A stretch of DNA of 13,461 nucleotides from assembly GCA_905214325.1 (NCBI GenBank), contig CAJMLT010000040.1, positions 1-13,461 of the forward strand, given 5' to 3'. Shown here in pieces: positions 1 to 8,030 of the stretch (positions within the stretch are counted from its first letter, which is position 1; each line of letters begins with the position of its first letter). Under the pieces are notes generated by a model that was not told the origin of the DNA, did not search any database, and saw only the letters and a list, made by a program, of their open reading frames with translations. The position numbers were made by a program, and so were the translations under genes. This stretch comes from an uncultured bacterium (GTDB lineage Bacteria > Actinomycetota > Coriobacteriia > Coriobacteriales > Eggerthellaceae).

Positions 1-78
1 GGACTCATCTCCCTTGTCATGGCGGTATCGGCTACCGGTGCCACCCTTGCATGGAGGCGTCGGGGGTTGCGGGAGTAA
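1..78 (+). CDS. 3' end of a membrane or surface protein gene (partial)
   Basis: Frame 1 is open from the first base to a TAA at 76-78 and gives 25 residues. They comprise a hydrophobic stretch (LISLVMAVSATGATLAW) followed by an arginine-rich end (RRRGLRE). A C-terminal hydrophobic segment plus a short basic tail is typical of a single-pass membrane anchor, either the tail of a sortase-anchored surface protein or the last helix of a membrane protein. The part that would show a sorting motif lies outside the window, so the product cannot be named. The gene converges on degV, and the hairpin at 121-167 lies between them. Confidence 0.55.
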   Translation, partial: GLISLVMAVSATGATLAWRRRGLRE

Positions 79-120
79 TCGTGAATCTTCAGGAATGAAT
101 AGGGAAGGGACCAACACGAA

Positions 121-167
121 AAACACCCCTCGAACTCCTGTTTGATGCAGTAGTTCGAGGGGTGTTT
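121..167 (-). terminator. Intrinsic terminator of degV, possibly bidirectional
   Basis: A perfect 16-bp inverted repeat (arms 121-136 and 152-167, 15-nt loop) with a CCCC/GGGG core. Read on the minus strand, the hairpin runs into TTTTT (complement of 119-123), the classic Rho-independent form. It lies 30 bp past the degV stop codon. On the plus strand the arm ends in GTTTGGTG, so it may also stop transcripts coming from the gene ending at 78. Confidence 0.9.
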
Positions 168-196
168 GGTGTGGTTGGGTGATGACGGGGCGTGAA

Positions 197-1069
197 TCAG
201 CGTTCGCTGCCGAGGAAGAAGAGGGCGAGCGTTCCCGGGCCCGAATGTGCGCCGATAACGGGATCGACGTAGTTGATCATAAAATCATTCATGCCGAATT
301 TTTCCTGTATCAAACCCTTCAGATAGAGGGCATCCTCCAAGCAGTCGCCGTGCGATATGGCTACGAGCTGATCCGATACGGGCGCGGTCGCGGTTTTCTC
401 CATGTGCTTGAGAAGCGCCTGTATGCTCTTCTTGCGTCCCTTCGCTTTTTCACGGGGGATGAGGCGACCTTCGTTGTCGACGTGGAGAACCGGTTTGATG
501 TTGAGAAGGCTACCCGCGAACGCTGCGGTTTTGGAGACGCGGCCGCCGCGGTAGAGGAACATGAGGTCATCGACGGTGAACCAGTGGCACAGGTGAAGAC
601 GGTTGTCACGTACCCACTGAGCGGTTTCCTCGATGGTGAGACCTTCATGGGCTTTTTTCGTCGCAAGGTACACGAGCAACCCTTCGCCTAAGGAAGCGGC
701 AAGTGTTTCGACGCAGATGATCTTGCGTTCCGGGTACTTCTCCTGAAGATCATGGGAGATGGTTTCCACCGCTTCGTATGTTCCCGAAAGAGCGCTTGAG
801 AAGCCAAGGTAGAGAACGTCTTTCCCTTCGCTCAGGAGCTGTTCCAGATGATCTTCCGACTCTTGCAGGTTGGGTAGGGAAGTGGTGATGACCTTTCCCT
901 CGCGCATCATGGTATAGAACTGTTTGAGGTCGGTTTTCTCACCTTTGAGGTAACTTTGGTACTGCACGTCATCCACCATGAAAGTTAGCGGAAGAATATG
1001 CAGACCTAAAGCATCGATTATGTCTTCCGTCAAATTACACGAAGAGTCGGTGACGATTTCATATGTCAT
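197..1069 (-). CDS. DegV family fatty-acid-binding protein
   Basis: 290 residues, the usual length for DegV proteins. These bind a fatty acid in a cleft between two domains and, in Firmicutes studied so far, act as FakB subunits presenting the acid to the kinase FakA; whether this copy does so is inference. Visible family marks are the N-terminal TDSSCNL (7-13), TSLPN (63-67, in place of the usual TSxPS), GFSSALSGTY (89-98), and the block FTVDDLMFLYRGGRVS followed by LLNIKPVL and a basic REKAKGRKK stretch. The ATG at 1069 follows AGGAGG at good spacing. The gene stands alone between its promoter and terminator, with no fakA nearby. A 170-codon plus-strand reading frame inside it (179-691) is an antisense shadow. 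Confidence 0.93.
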   Translation of the reverse strand: MTYEIVTDSSCNLTEDIIDALGLHILPLTFMVDDVQYQSYLKGEKTDLKQFYTMMREGKVITTSLPNLQESEDHLEQLLSEGKDVLYLGFSSALSGTYEAVETISHDLQEKYPERKIICVETLAASLGEGLLVYLATKKAHEGLTIEETAQWVRDNRLHLCHWFTVDDLMFLYRGGRVSKTAAFAGSLLNIKPVLHVDNEGRLIPREKAKGRKKSIQALLKHMEKTATAPVSDQLVAISHGDCLEDALYLKGLIQEKFGMNDFMINYVDPVIGAHSGPGTLALFFLGSER

Positions 1070-1096
1070 GGAGCCTCCTTTTGATACGATAATTCC

Positions 1097-1125
1097 ATAA
1101 TACTGGTCTCGGAGGAAATTGTTAA
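1097..1125 (-). promoter_or_regulatory. degV promoter
   Basis: On the minus strand there is a -35 of TTAACA (complement of 1120-1125), a 17-bp spacer and a -10 of TATTAT (complement of 1097-1102), close to the sigma-70/SigA consensus. Transcription would start near 1090, giving a leader of about 20 nt that contains the AGGAGG ribosome site. Confidence 0.75.
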
Positions 1126-1198
1126 TGCAATTTTGTTCCAGTGACCAGCTTTTATTGTTATCTTGTCTCCCTCCGTCTCGAGGTAGTTCGATATTAGT

Positions 1199-1204
1199 TA
1201 TAAT
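1199..1204 (+). promoter_or_regulatory. Candidate -10 box for the ileS-lspA-rluD operon
   Basis: A consensus TATAAT sits 38 bp before the preferred GTG start of ileS. No good -35 is seen at 16-18 bp (TCTCGA at 1176-1181), so the promoter is only partly supported. If used, the transcript starts near 1211. That excludes the TTG at 1204 as a start codon and leaves a leader of about 30 nt with AGAAAGG as the ribosome site. Confidence 0.5.
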
Positions 1205-1242
1205 TGTCTGGTTTATTCTCTTTGAAAGAAAGGTCGAACGTC

Positions 1243-4077
1243 GTGGCTAGCAGCTACAAAGAAACCATGAATCTGCCGCATACCGATTTTCCGATGCGAG
1301 CCAATCTTCCCGCAAACGAACCGAAGCGTCTTGATTTTTGGAACGACATTGACATTTATCATAAGGTTTTGGAAAAGAACAAGGACAACGAACCGTTTGT
1401 TCTTCATGATGGTCCCCCTTATGCGAACGGGCCTATTCATCTGGGGCATTCCTTCAATAAGATCCTCAAGGATTTCGTCGTCAAAAGTCACGCTCAGCGC
1501 GGCTTTTACACTCCTTATATCCCGGGGTGGGATTGCCATGGTCAACCTATCGAACACATGGTTGAAGTTAAGCTCGGTCCCGAAAAAATGGCCAAGATCG
1601 ATCAGCCGACGCTGCGTCGCCTTTGTCGTGAATGGGCCGAAAAATACGTTGATATCCAGCGTGAGGGCTTCAAGCGTTTGGGGGTAAACGCGGATTGGGA
1701 AAACCCCTACCTCACGTTTACCCATGATTATGAAGCGGGTAACGTCGAAATCTTCAAGAAGATGTATCTCGACGGGTCCGTTTATCGTGGTCGTAAACCC
1801 ATCCACTGGTGCAAACATTGTCATACGGCTTTGGCTGAAGCGGAAATCGAATATGGCGATGAAGTGTCACCTTCCATTTTCGTCAATTTCAAGCTGGATA
1901 CCGTGCCGCCCGTGTTCGAGGCTGCAGGCGTTACGGAGGCCAATGTCCTCATCTGGACCACGACACCTTGGACCTTGCCCGCCAACACGGCCGTATGCTT
2001 GGCGCCCGATGCCGACTACATTATGGTCAACGTTGCCGGAACATGCAGCATTATGGCCTATGACCTGCTTGAAGATGTGGCCGACACCGCCGGTTGGGAA
2101 TCCTATGAACCGGTGAAGGATCGCAACGGTGAAGTCATCACCGTCAAAGGGCGCGACTTGTGTGGGGTTTCGTACACGTGTCCCATCCGGCAGGATCTCA
2201 AGGGAGTCATCATCTACGGTGATCATGTCACGCTTGATTCGGGTACCGGCGCGGTCCACACCGCTCCCGGACATGGTCAGGACGACTATCTGGTCGGCCT
2301 CGAGTTCGATGTGCCCATCCTCATGCCCGTAGACGACAATGGTGTGCTCACCGACGAGGCGGGGCGTTTTGCTGGCCTCAACGTCGATGATGCCAATCCC
2401 GCCATCATCGAATGGTTGCGTGAACAGGGTGTGCTGGTCGCCCACGTCGACATCAATCATAGCTATCCTCATTGTTGGCGCTGTCATGAGCCCGTTATTT
2501 TCCGAGCAACCGACCAGTGGTTCGTCTCCATGGAGAAAAACGATCTGCGTAAGAAAGCCATGAAAGCCATCAACGAAACGGTTCACTGGATTCCCGAATG
2601 GGCGAAAAACCGCATCGGCTCCATGGTGAGCGAACGGCCCGATTGGTGTATTTCGCGTCAGCGTTCCTGGGGCGTCCCCATTCCCGTTTTCCGTTGCGCC
2701 AAGTGCGGTAGCACCGTTGCGACGGAGGAAACCTTCGATGCGGTCATCGATCTTTTCAAGAAAAAGGGATCCGATGCGTGGTTCACCGATGACCCCAAGG
2801 ACTACCTGCCCGCCGATACGTGTTGTTCGGTGTGCGGATGCCATGATCTCGAGCCTGAAAAGGATATTCTCGATGTTTGGTGGGAGAGTGGTGTTTCCCA
2901 TACATCGGTATGCAAGAATCGCGAAGAACTTCATTTCCCGGCTGAAATGTATCTGGAAGGTTCCGACCAGCATCGTGGTTGGTTCCAATCATCGTTGTTG
3001 ACCTCGGTGGGTGCCTACGGTGTTCCGCCTTACAAGTCCGTCATGCATTGTGGATTCACCGTCGATGGTGAGGGCCGCAAGATGTCCAAATCCTTGGGCA
3101 ACGGTATCGACCCGGCGGATGTCATGAAGGAATACGGTGCCGATGTCTTACGTCTTTGGGTTGCCAGCGTCGACTATTCGCAGGATGTGAGTATTTCAGA
3201 CGAAATACTCAAACGCACTTCCGAGACCTATCGTCGATTGCGTAATACGTTCCGTTTCCTTCTCGGAGTCTTGGATGATTATTCCGAAGAAGTGGCGGTC
3301 ACTTCGTGGGATGATCTGGATCTGCTGGACCAGTGGGCCCTCGTTCGTTTGGCACGCCTTCTCGATGAAGTGAACGCCGCCTATGACGCCTACCGATTCC
3401 ATCAGGTGTATCGTCTTATCTATGATTACATCGTCGGTGATTTGTCGGCGGTATATATGGATGCTCTGAAGGATCGCCTGTATTCCGAAGCCCCCGATTC
3501 CCGTTTGCGTCGCAGTGCCCAGACGGTGCTGATGCATGTTCTGGAAACGTTGGTACGCATCCTGAGCCCCATCATGAGCTTCACCACCGAAGAGGTATGG
3601 CAGAATTACCCTGAAGCGTTGCGCAACGATCCGCGTCGCGTGGAAAGCGTTCAGTTGGCAGGGTGGCCTGAGCATGCGGATTTCTCTCCTGCCATTCCTG
3701 CCGATGCCGCAACGAAATGCGAAGAGCTTTTTGCCGTCATCCTTCCTTTGCGTGATGAGGTCACCAAGGCGCTTGAGCAGGCACGTGGTGAAAAGGTGAT
3801 CAACAAGAGCCAGGAAGCTTTCATCCATGTGGTGGCTCCGTCCGCTCAGCTCGACGTATTCAGCGATCAGGATTCTACGTTCTACGAGGAACTTCTTATC
3901 GTCAGCGGTATCGATTTCGTCGAAGGCGACGAATTGAAGGTCACCGTCGAGAAGTCCTCTCTCGAGAAATGCCCTCGTTGTTGGAATTTCCGCGAACTCG
4001 GAACCGATAGCGATCATCCCGACGTGTGTTCTCGCTGCGCGCATGCTCTCGATGAAATCGAGAAGGTCGGAGTTTAG
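1243..4077 (+). CDS. ileS: Isoleucyl-tRNA synthetase
   Basis: A class I aminoacyl-tRNA synthetase of 944 residues that charges tRNA-Ile with isoleucine in the cytosol. Numbered from the GTG at 1243, it has HLGH (66-69, the HIGH motif) after GPPYANGP, KMSKS at 613-617, and editing-domain marks TTTPWTLPANTAV and GTGAVHTAPGHGQDDY. It also has an internal CxxC pair set (FRCAKC and CSVCGC) and a C-terminal zinc site with Cys 910, 913, 929 and 932. The length and C-terminal zinc finger fit the bacterial (type 1) form. GTG at 1243 is chosen because AGAAAGG lies just upstream and the protein then begins near SSYKETMNLPHTDFPMRANLP, where homologues begin; the in-frame ATG at 1267 is less likely. It is the first gene of an operon, with lspA starting 9 bp after its stop. 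Confidence 0.97.
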   Translation: MASSYKETMNLPHTDFPMRANLPANEPKRLDFWNDIDIYHKVLEKNKDNEPFVLHDGPPYANGPIHLGHSFNKILKDFVVKSHAQRGFYTPYIPGWDCHGQPIEHMVEVKLGPEKMAKIDQPTLRRLCREWAEKYVDIQREGFKRLGVNADWENPYLTFTHDYEAGNVEIFKKMYLDGSVYRGRKPIHWCKHCHTALAEAEIEYGDEVSPSIFVNFKLDTVPPVFEAAGVTEANVLIWTTTPWTLPANTAVCLAPDADYIMVNVAGTCSIMAYDLLEDVADTAGWESYEPVKDRNGEVITVKGRDLCGVSYTCPIRQDLKGVIIYGDHVTLDSGTGAVHTAPGHGQDDYLVGLEFDVPILMPVDDNGVLTDEAGRFAGLNVDDANPAIIEWLREQGVLVAHVDINHSYPHCWRCHEPVIFRATDQWFVSMEKNDLRKKAMKAINETVHWIPEWAKNRIGSMVSERPDWCISRQRSWGVPIPVFRCAKCGSTVATEETFDAVIDLFKKKGSDAWFTDDPKDYLPADTCCSVCGCHDLEPEKDILDVWWESGVSHTSVCKNREELHFPAEMYLEGSDQHRGWFQSSLLTSVGAYGVPPYKSVMHCGFTVDGEGRKMSKSLGNGIDPADVMKEYGADVLRLWVASVDYSQDVSISDEILKRTSETYRRLRNTFRFLLGVLDDYSEEVAVTSWDDLDLLDQWALVRLARLLDEVNAAYDAYRFHQVYRLIYDYIVGDLSAVYMDALKDRLYSEAPDSRLRRSAQTVLMHVLETLVRILSPIMSFTTEEVWQNYPEALRNDPRRVESVQLAGWPEHADFSPAIPADAATKCEELFAVILPLRDEVTKALEQARGEKVINKSQEAFIHVVAPSAQLDVFSDQDSTFYEELLIVSGIDFVEGDELKVTVEKSSLEKCPRCWNFRELGTDSDHPDVCSRCAHALDEIEKVGV

Positions 4078-4086
4078 AATTTCCGA

Positions 4087-4602
4087 ATGGGTAAAGGGCT
4101 GTCGAAAAATCATTGTGCACGCAACCTCGCGATTTTCGCGGGGTGCGTGTTTTTATGGCTGATCGCGGATCGCGTGACCAAGATGGCCATCGATGGGAAT
4201 CACGCTGTGGGTGAGGTGATCGTCGATAACGTATTGGGCTTGTTTCGCTTCGATCTCGTTCATAACACCGGTGCGGCTTGGGGATCCTTTGCGGGCTCGA
4301 CGCTCGTTTTAGCCGGTGTTTCCCTTTTGATATGTGTCGGGGTGGTGGTCTTCGCCTTTCTGGAGCGACAAAAGGGTAGTGTGGTTGAAATGGTGGGCTT
4401 GGCTCTTGTGTTCGCCGGTGGGATCGGCAACTTCATAGATCGCGTATTCTATGGCTATGTCGTCGATTTCATTACGCCGACGTTCATCGATTTTCCAACC
4501 TTCAACATTGCAGACATAGGTGTGACCTGCGGAATAGTTTTGGTGGTCATCACGCTGGTTATCCAGATCATCGCCGAGAAGAAAGAGAGACCCGAATCAT
4601 GA
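4087..4602 (+). CDS. lspA: Lipoprotein signal peptidase (signal peptidase II)
   Basis: A 171-residue integral membrane aspartic peptidase that cuts the signal peptide from prolipoproteins after lipid attachment. Four hydrophobic segments are visible (about 13-33, 71-91, 102-118 and 144-163). Conserved blocks are NTGAAWG (60-66), GGIGNFIDR (111-119, catalytic Asp118), GYVVDFI (123-129) and FNIADIG (139-145, catalytic Asp143). Both catalytic aspartates are present, so it should be active. The ATG at 4087 has only a distant GGAG inside the end of ileS, so translational coupling is likely. Its stop overlaps the start of the next gene by 4 bp (ATGA). The order ileS-lspA-rlu is a common bacterial arrangement. 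Confidence 0.95.
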   Translation: MGKGLSKNHCARNLAIFAGCVFLWLIADRVTKMAIDGNHAVGEVIVDNVLGLFRFDLVHNTGAAWGSFAGSTLVLAGVSLLICVGVVVFAFLERQKGSVVEMVGLALVFAGGIGNFIDRVFYGYVVDFITPTFIDFPTFNIADIGVTCGIVLVVITLVIQIIAEKKERPES

Positions 4603-5642
4603 CGAGAAGTTTATCGACGACGGTATCCGATCTGTATGCGAATATGCGCCTCGATTCTTTTCTGTTCGAGTCGGGTTTGTATCCTTCCCGAAGCAAGGCG
4701 GCCAAGCAGATCGAGCGGGGAAAGGTTTTCGTCAACGGTGAAACCCCCACCAAGAAAACTCTTCTCGACGAGGGTGATTTCGTCGTGTATGAGGAATTCA
4801 TCGAGGATGAACGCATATATCTCGAGCCCGAAGATATTCCTCTCGATTGCGTCTACGAGGACGATGATCTTATCGTGCTCAACAAGCAGGCGGGTTTGAT
4901 CTGCCATCCTTCTCCGGGGCATCCCGATGGAACTCTTTCCAATGCGTTGATTCATCGTTTCGGAAGAGACAATCTTGCACACATCCAGGGCGACGATCGC
5001 CCGGGTATCGTGCATCGTCTCGACGGCGATACGAGCGGGTTGATGCTTTGTGCGAAAAACGATGAAGTCGGTTATGCGTTGCAGGACGATATTCGCGCAC
5101 GCAACGTCAATAGGCGCTATCTTTGTTTGGTACATGGCAATATCGCGCGTGATACGGGACTTATCGACGCGCCTATTTTCAGGAGCGACAAGAACCGTTT
5201 ACGCATGCAGGTTTCCGATAAGCCCCAAGCGCGTTCGTCGGTTACCACATTCAGGGTGCTTGAGCGCTTCGAAGCTTCTCTGCGCGACAACGGTTTTTCC
5301 CTCATCGAATGCAAGTTGTATTCGGGACGCACCCATCAGATCCGTGTTCATATGGACTACATCAAGCATTGGTGTGTGGGGGATCCTACCTATGGGGCTC
5401 CGGGAAAAAGTGACGATCTGGGTTTGAAACGCCAGTTTCTCCATTCTTACTTCATTGAATTCGTGCACCCCCGCACGCGGGAAACAATGAGCTTTCTGGC
5501 ACCTTTGCCCGCTGACCTGAAGAGCACGCTGGCCAAGTTGAGCGATCGAAGCGCAGGGTTGACCGATGAAGGGAAATCCGTCATGGCGGATTATGCGCCC
5601 GCTCTCGGTGTTGCCGCTAAAGATTCGTTCTCCCTGTTCTAA
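4599..5642 (+). CDS. RluD-type 23S rRNA pseudouridine synthase
   Basis: 347 residues of the RluA/RluD family, which isomerise specific uridines in large-subunit rRNA to pseudouridine. An S4 RNA-binding domain lies at about 16-60 (MRLDSFLFESG, RSKAAKQIERGKVFVNG). The catalytic domain follows, with DDDLIVLNKQAGLICHPSPGH (within 88-108), HRLDGDTSGLML (139-150, catalytic Asp142) and SGRTHQIRVHM further on. S4 plus this motif set points to the RluD subgroup, but the exact uridines modified cannot be read from sequence. The start codon overlaps the lspA stop (ATGA), so the two are coupled. The last gene of the ileS operon, it shares 4 bp at its 3' end with a convergent gene and no terminator hairpin is visible. 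Confidence 0.93.
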   Translation: MTRSLSTTVSDLYANMRLDSFLFESGLYPSRSKAAKQIERGKVFVNGETPTKKTLLDEGDFVVYEEFIEDERIYLEPEDIPLDCVYEDDDLIVLNKQAGLICHPSPGHPDGTLSNALIHRFGRDNLAHIQGDDRPGIVHRLDGDTSGLMLCAKNDEVGYALQDDIRARNVNRRYLCLVHGNIARDTGLIDAPIFRSDKNRLRMQVSDKPQARSSVTTFRVLERFEASLRDNGFSLIECKLYSGRTHQIRVHMDYIKHWCVGDPTYGAPGKSDDLGLKRQFLHSYFIEFVHPRTRETMSFLAPLPADLKSTLAKLSDRSAGLTDEGKSVMADYAPALGVAAKDSFSLF

Positions 5643-6385
5643 TCTTTCTTTCCCACATCGGCTGAAACGGTCATGTTGTGGAAACGCTGTTGGAGCCATT
5701 CGTCGGGGAATTGCGTATCGAGCATCACGTCGATTTGAGTCTTGGGCGGTATGTCGTGTGCTCGTTCTCCTTCGCGATGAAGAGCGAGAACCGTCACGAC
5801 TATATTGACGGCCATGAAGATGATGAACAGGGAAGAGAGAATCTTCACGAAACGGTTTCTGAAATCAACGTGGTTGAAGACCTTCTTTATCAGAGGAAGA
5901 GCTCCCCGAACCCAGAAAAGGCCAAGCGTACCCCACATCACCCCGAAGATGAAGTTGGTTCTGCCGTTGATGGAGCCGAAGGTGCCGGTGTAATCCCAGG
6001 CTATGGCGTGCCAGAAGGTTTCCATGCCCCAGCTTGCTCCGTATTCAAGGATGGAGCCCAGCACCATAGCGATAAGGAAGATGATCAGATTATGGGTGTA
6101 GTAGAAGCGGTTGAGAACGAACGTCAGGACGACCGCCCCCACGCCGTAGATGGGAGAGAAGGGTCCCCAGACCAGGCCGGCCCTGCTTTCCCATTCGCCG
6201 TAGACGATGACGTGAAACACATCTTCCACCACCAAGCCGACGAAAGAACCGACGACGAATATCCAGAAGAGCATGAGGAAATTGATATCGAGATACTTGG
6301 GAGCAACCTGAGCCCGAATACTTTTGACGAGCTTCGTTTCGGCCACTAATTGAGATTGGATATTTTTCTGATCCGGCTCGTGCAT
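5639..6385 (-). CDS. CmpB-family putative ABC transporter membrane protein
   Basis: 248 residues with about five hydrophobic helices (near 36-58, 74-92, 98-117, 138-160 and 183-205) and hydrophilic ends. The order GLVVEDVFHVIVYGEW, then GPFSPIYGVGAVVL, then LEYGASWGMETF, then WDYTGTFGSINGRTNF and WGTLGLFW matches the family annotated as putative ABC-transporter type IV (ABC_trans_CmpB, Pfam PF06541). The assignment is made by eye. No ATPase gene is adjacent, and the true function of the family is poorly known. The ATG at 6385 follows GGAGG by about 15 nt, a long spacing, so the exact start is less certain. The stop overlaps that of the convergent pseudouridine synthase gene by 4 bp. Confidence 0.75.
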   Translation of the reverse strand: MHEPDQKNIQSQLVAETKLVKSIRAQVAPKYLDINFLMLFWIFVVGSFVGLVVEDVFHVIVYGEWESRAGLVWGPFSPIYGVGAVVLTFVLNRFYYTHNLIIFLIAMVLGSILEYGASWGMETFWHAIAWDYTGTFGSINGRTNFIFGVMWGTLGLFWVRGALPLIKKVFNHVDFRNRFVKILSSLFIIFMAVNIVVTVLALHREGERAHDIPPKTQIDVMLDTQFPDEWLQQRFHNMTVSADVGKKD

Positions 6386-6460
6386 AGATGAAAACCGTTT
6401 CCTCCGGCAAATCGGAATTTTTCGTCAACGCGAAGCGCGCGAGAGAAACCTGACGGAGTA

Positions 6461-6469
6461 ACTATATCA
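6461..6469 (-). promoter_or_regulatory. Candidate extended -10 promoter of the CmpB-family gene
   Basis: On the minus strand 6469-6461 reads TGATATAGT, an extended -10 (TG, one base, then TATAGT). No convincing -35 is seen, which is normal for extended -10 promoters. The leader would be about 70 nt long and includes GGAGG. Confidence 0.4.
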
Positions 6470-6524
6470 GAATGGGCACGCTTGCCGTACAATACTCTGG
6501 ATGGATGACCTTAAGGAGTGAAAA

Positions 6525-7748
6525 ATGGGCGTTGATCAGAACAGTCAAACGGTTTTACTGGGTGTGACCGGCTGCATAGCTGCTTATAAAGCAGCGGAAA
6601 TCGTTCGTGGACTGCAAAAGGAAGGTCTTCGGGTGAAGGTGGTCATGACCGAGCATGCGTCGCACTTCGTCGACCCTCTGACGTTTCGTGCGCTCACGCA
6701 TGAACCGGTGGGTCTAGGTCTTTTCGATAACCCGCAAGATCCCATACACCATATCTCTCTTGCTCAAGAGGCTGATCTTTTCGTTATAGCTCCCTGCACC
6801 GCCAACGTTATGGCAAAACTGAGCCATGGTCTCGCCGACGATCTTCTCACGACGACGGCTCTTGCCACTACCGCTCCTCTCATGGTGGCGCCCGCCATGA
6901 ATGTTCACATGTATGAAAACGTCGCCACCCAGGAGAACATGGCTCGCCTCAAAGAGCGTGGTGTCAGCTTCATCGAAGCGGATGAAGGGTATCTTGCCTG
7001 CGGTGATGTGGGTAAGGGGCGTCTTGCCGATCCCGATCGCATCGTTGCCGCCGTGCTCGCCCAGCTCGAGACCCAAAATTCCCAGCTGGCGTTTTCCCAG
7101 GATCTCAAGGGGACGCGCATCATGATCACCGCCGGCCCGACCGTTGAGCCCATCGATCCCGTTCGTTATCTGACGAATCGTTCTTCCGGAAAGTTCGGAT
7201 ATGCCATAGCTGCCGCTGCGGCTGAACGGGGTGCCGATGTGACTTTGATTTCAGGACCCGTCGCACTTCCTGCACCCCAAGGCGTGGAAGTCGTCTATGT
7301 CGAGACGGCCGAAGACATGTTGGGGGCTGCAGAGCATGCCTTCAACGCTTGTGATGTGGGGATATTCGCGGCTGCGGTAGCCGATGTGCGCCCGGCGGTC
7401 CAAGCCGACATGAAATTGAAGAAGGGCGTCAATGATTCCGAGCTTGCGAACATACCGCTTGCTGAGAATCCGGATATCCTTGCCACGTTGGCTCATGCGA
7501 AGATGGATCAGATCGTAGTCGGTTTTGCGGCGGAGACCAACGATCTCATCGCCAATGCCCGCAAGAAGCTCCACAAAAAGGGTGCCGATATGATCGTCGC
7601 GAACGAAGTTGGTAGCAACAAGACGTTCGGTAAAGACGACGATGAAATATGGCTCGTTACCGAAAACGATGTCGAACACGTGGAAAGAATGCCCAAGACG
7701 GAAGCCGCCCACAGGATTCTTGATAAAACTCTTGAATTATTCGCTTGA
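6525..7748 (+). CDS. coaBC: Bifunctional phosphopantothenoylcysteine decarboxylase / phosphopantothenate-cysteine ligase
   Basis: 407 residues, the full length of the fused enzyme that makes 4'-phosphopantetheine for coenzyme A. The N-terminal flavoprotein CoaC half shows LGVTGCIAAYKAAE (12-25), catalytic His76 in IHHISLA, PAMN (123-126) and ACGDVGKGRLAD (158-169, with the reactive Cys159). The CoaB half begins near 195 with LKGTRIMITAGPTVEPIDPV, then TNRSSGKFGYAIA, AAAVADVRP and the KLKKG lysine region, and near the end VGFAAET and GADMIVANEV. All key residues are present. The ATG at 6525 has AAGGAG seven bases upstream. It is transcribed away from the CmpB-family gene and ends inside the promoter of the following tRNA gene. 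A TACAAT at 6488-6493 could be its -10, but no -35 matches. Confidence 0.96.
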   Translation: MGVDQNSQTVLLGVTGCIAAYKAAEIVRGLQKEGLRVKVVMTEHASHFVDPLTFRALTHEPVGLGLFDNPQDPIHHISLAQEADLFVIAPCTANVMAKLSHGLADDLLTTTALATTAPLMVAPAMNVHMYENVATQENMARLKERGVSFIEADEGYLACGDVGKGRLADPDRIVAAVLAQLETQNSQLAFSQDLKGTRIMITAGPTVEPIDPVRYLTNRSSGKFGYAIAAAAAERGADVTLISGPVALPAPQGVEVVYVETAEDMLGAAEHAFNACDVGIFAAAVADVRPAVQADMKLKKGVNDSELANIPLAENPDILATLAHAKMDQIVVGFAAETNDLIANARKKLHKKGADMIVANEVGSNKTFGKDDDEIWLVTENDVEHVERMPKTEAAHRILDKTLELFA

Positions 7749-7773
7749 TATTCTTTGCTGTAGCATTTATTAT
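7745..7773 (+). promoter_or_regulatory. tRNA-Pro promoter
   Basis: TTGATA at 7745-7750, a 17-bp spacer and TATTAT at 7768-7773, a near-consensus promoter ending 29 bp before the tRNA. Its -35 box overlaps the stop codon of coaBC, so the tRNA can be expressed on its own. Confidence 0.8.
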
Positions 7774-7802
7774 ATTCAGGCTGCATCAAGCGATGCACGT
7801 TT

Positions 7803-7879
<77 letters not shown>

Positions 7880-7889
7880 GCTATTACAG

Positions 7890-7926
7890 CAGGCCAGAAG
7901 CATAAAAGCTTCTGGCCTGTTTTTTT
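7890..7926 (+). terminator. Intrinsic terminator of tRNA-Pro
   Basis: A perfect 12-bp hairpin (7890-7901 and 7908-7919, loop ATAAAA) is followed at once by seven T residues. It lies 10 bp after the tRNA CCA end. Confidence 0.93.
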
Positions 7927-8030
7927 GTTTTCGGATGATCAGGGAACCATGTGGGGCCGCGTAGACCAGTTTTGGACCAATGGTTTGCAATTTGCGGTGA
8001 GCGCGGGCGAAACAGAGTGTTACTTCTGTA

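Noticed and set aside
179..691. 170-codon plus-strand reading frame inside degV
   Set aside because: Antisense shadow of a well-supported gene; low-complexity composition, no family match and no ribosome site noted.
1070..1242. T-box riboswitch ahead of ileS
   Set aside because: ileS leaders often carry one, but the gap is too short and no AGGGTGG-type T-box sequence or antiterminator/terminator pair is present.
1204..1242. Longer ileS start at the TTG at 1204
   Set aside because: It overlaps the TATAAT box, lacks a ribosome site and adds residues that homologues do not have.
1867..2988. 373-codon minus-strand frame inside ileS (and others at 1213-1824 and 3196-4113)
   Set aside because: They mirror the codon structure of ileS and show no recognisable domain.
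5678..6349. 223-codon plus-strand frame opposite the CmpB-family gene
   Set aside because: Rich in Asp, Glu and His as expected from the reverse of a membrane protein gene; no motif.
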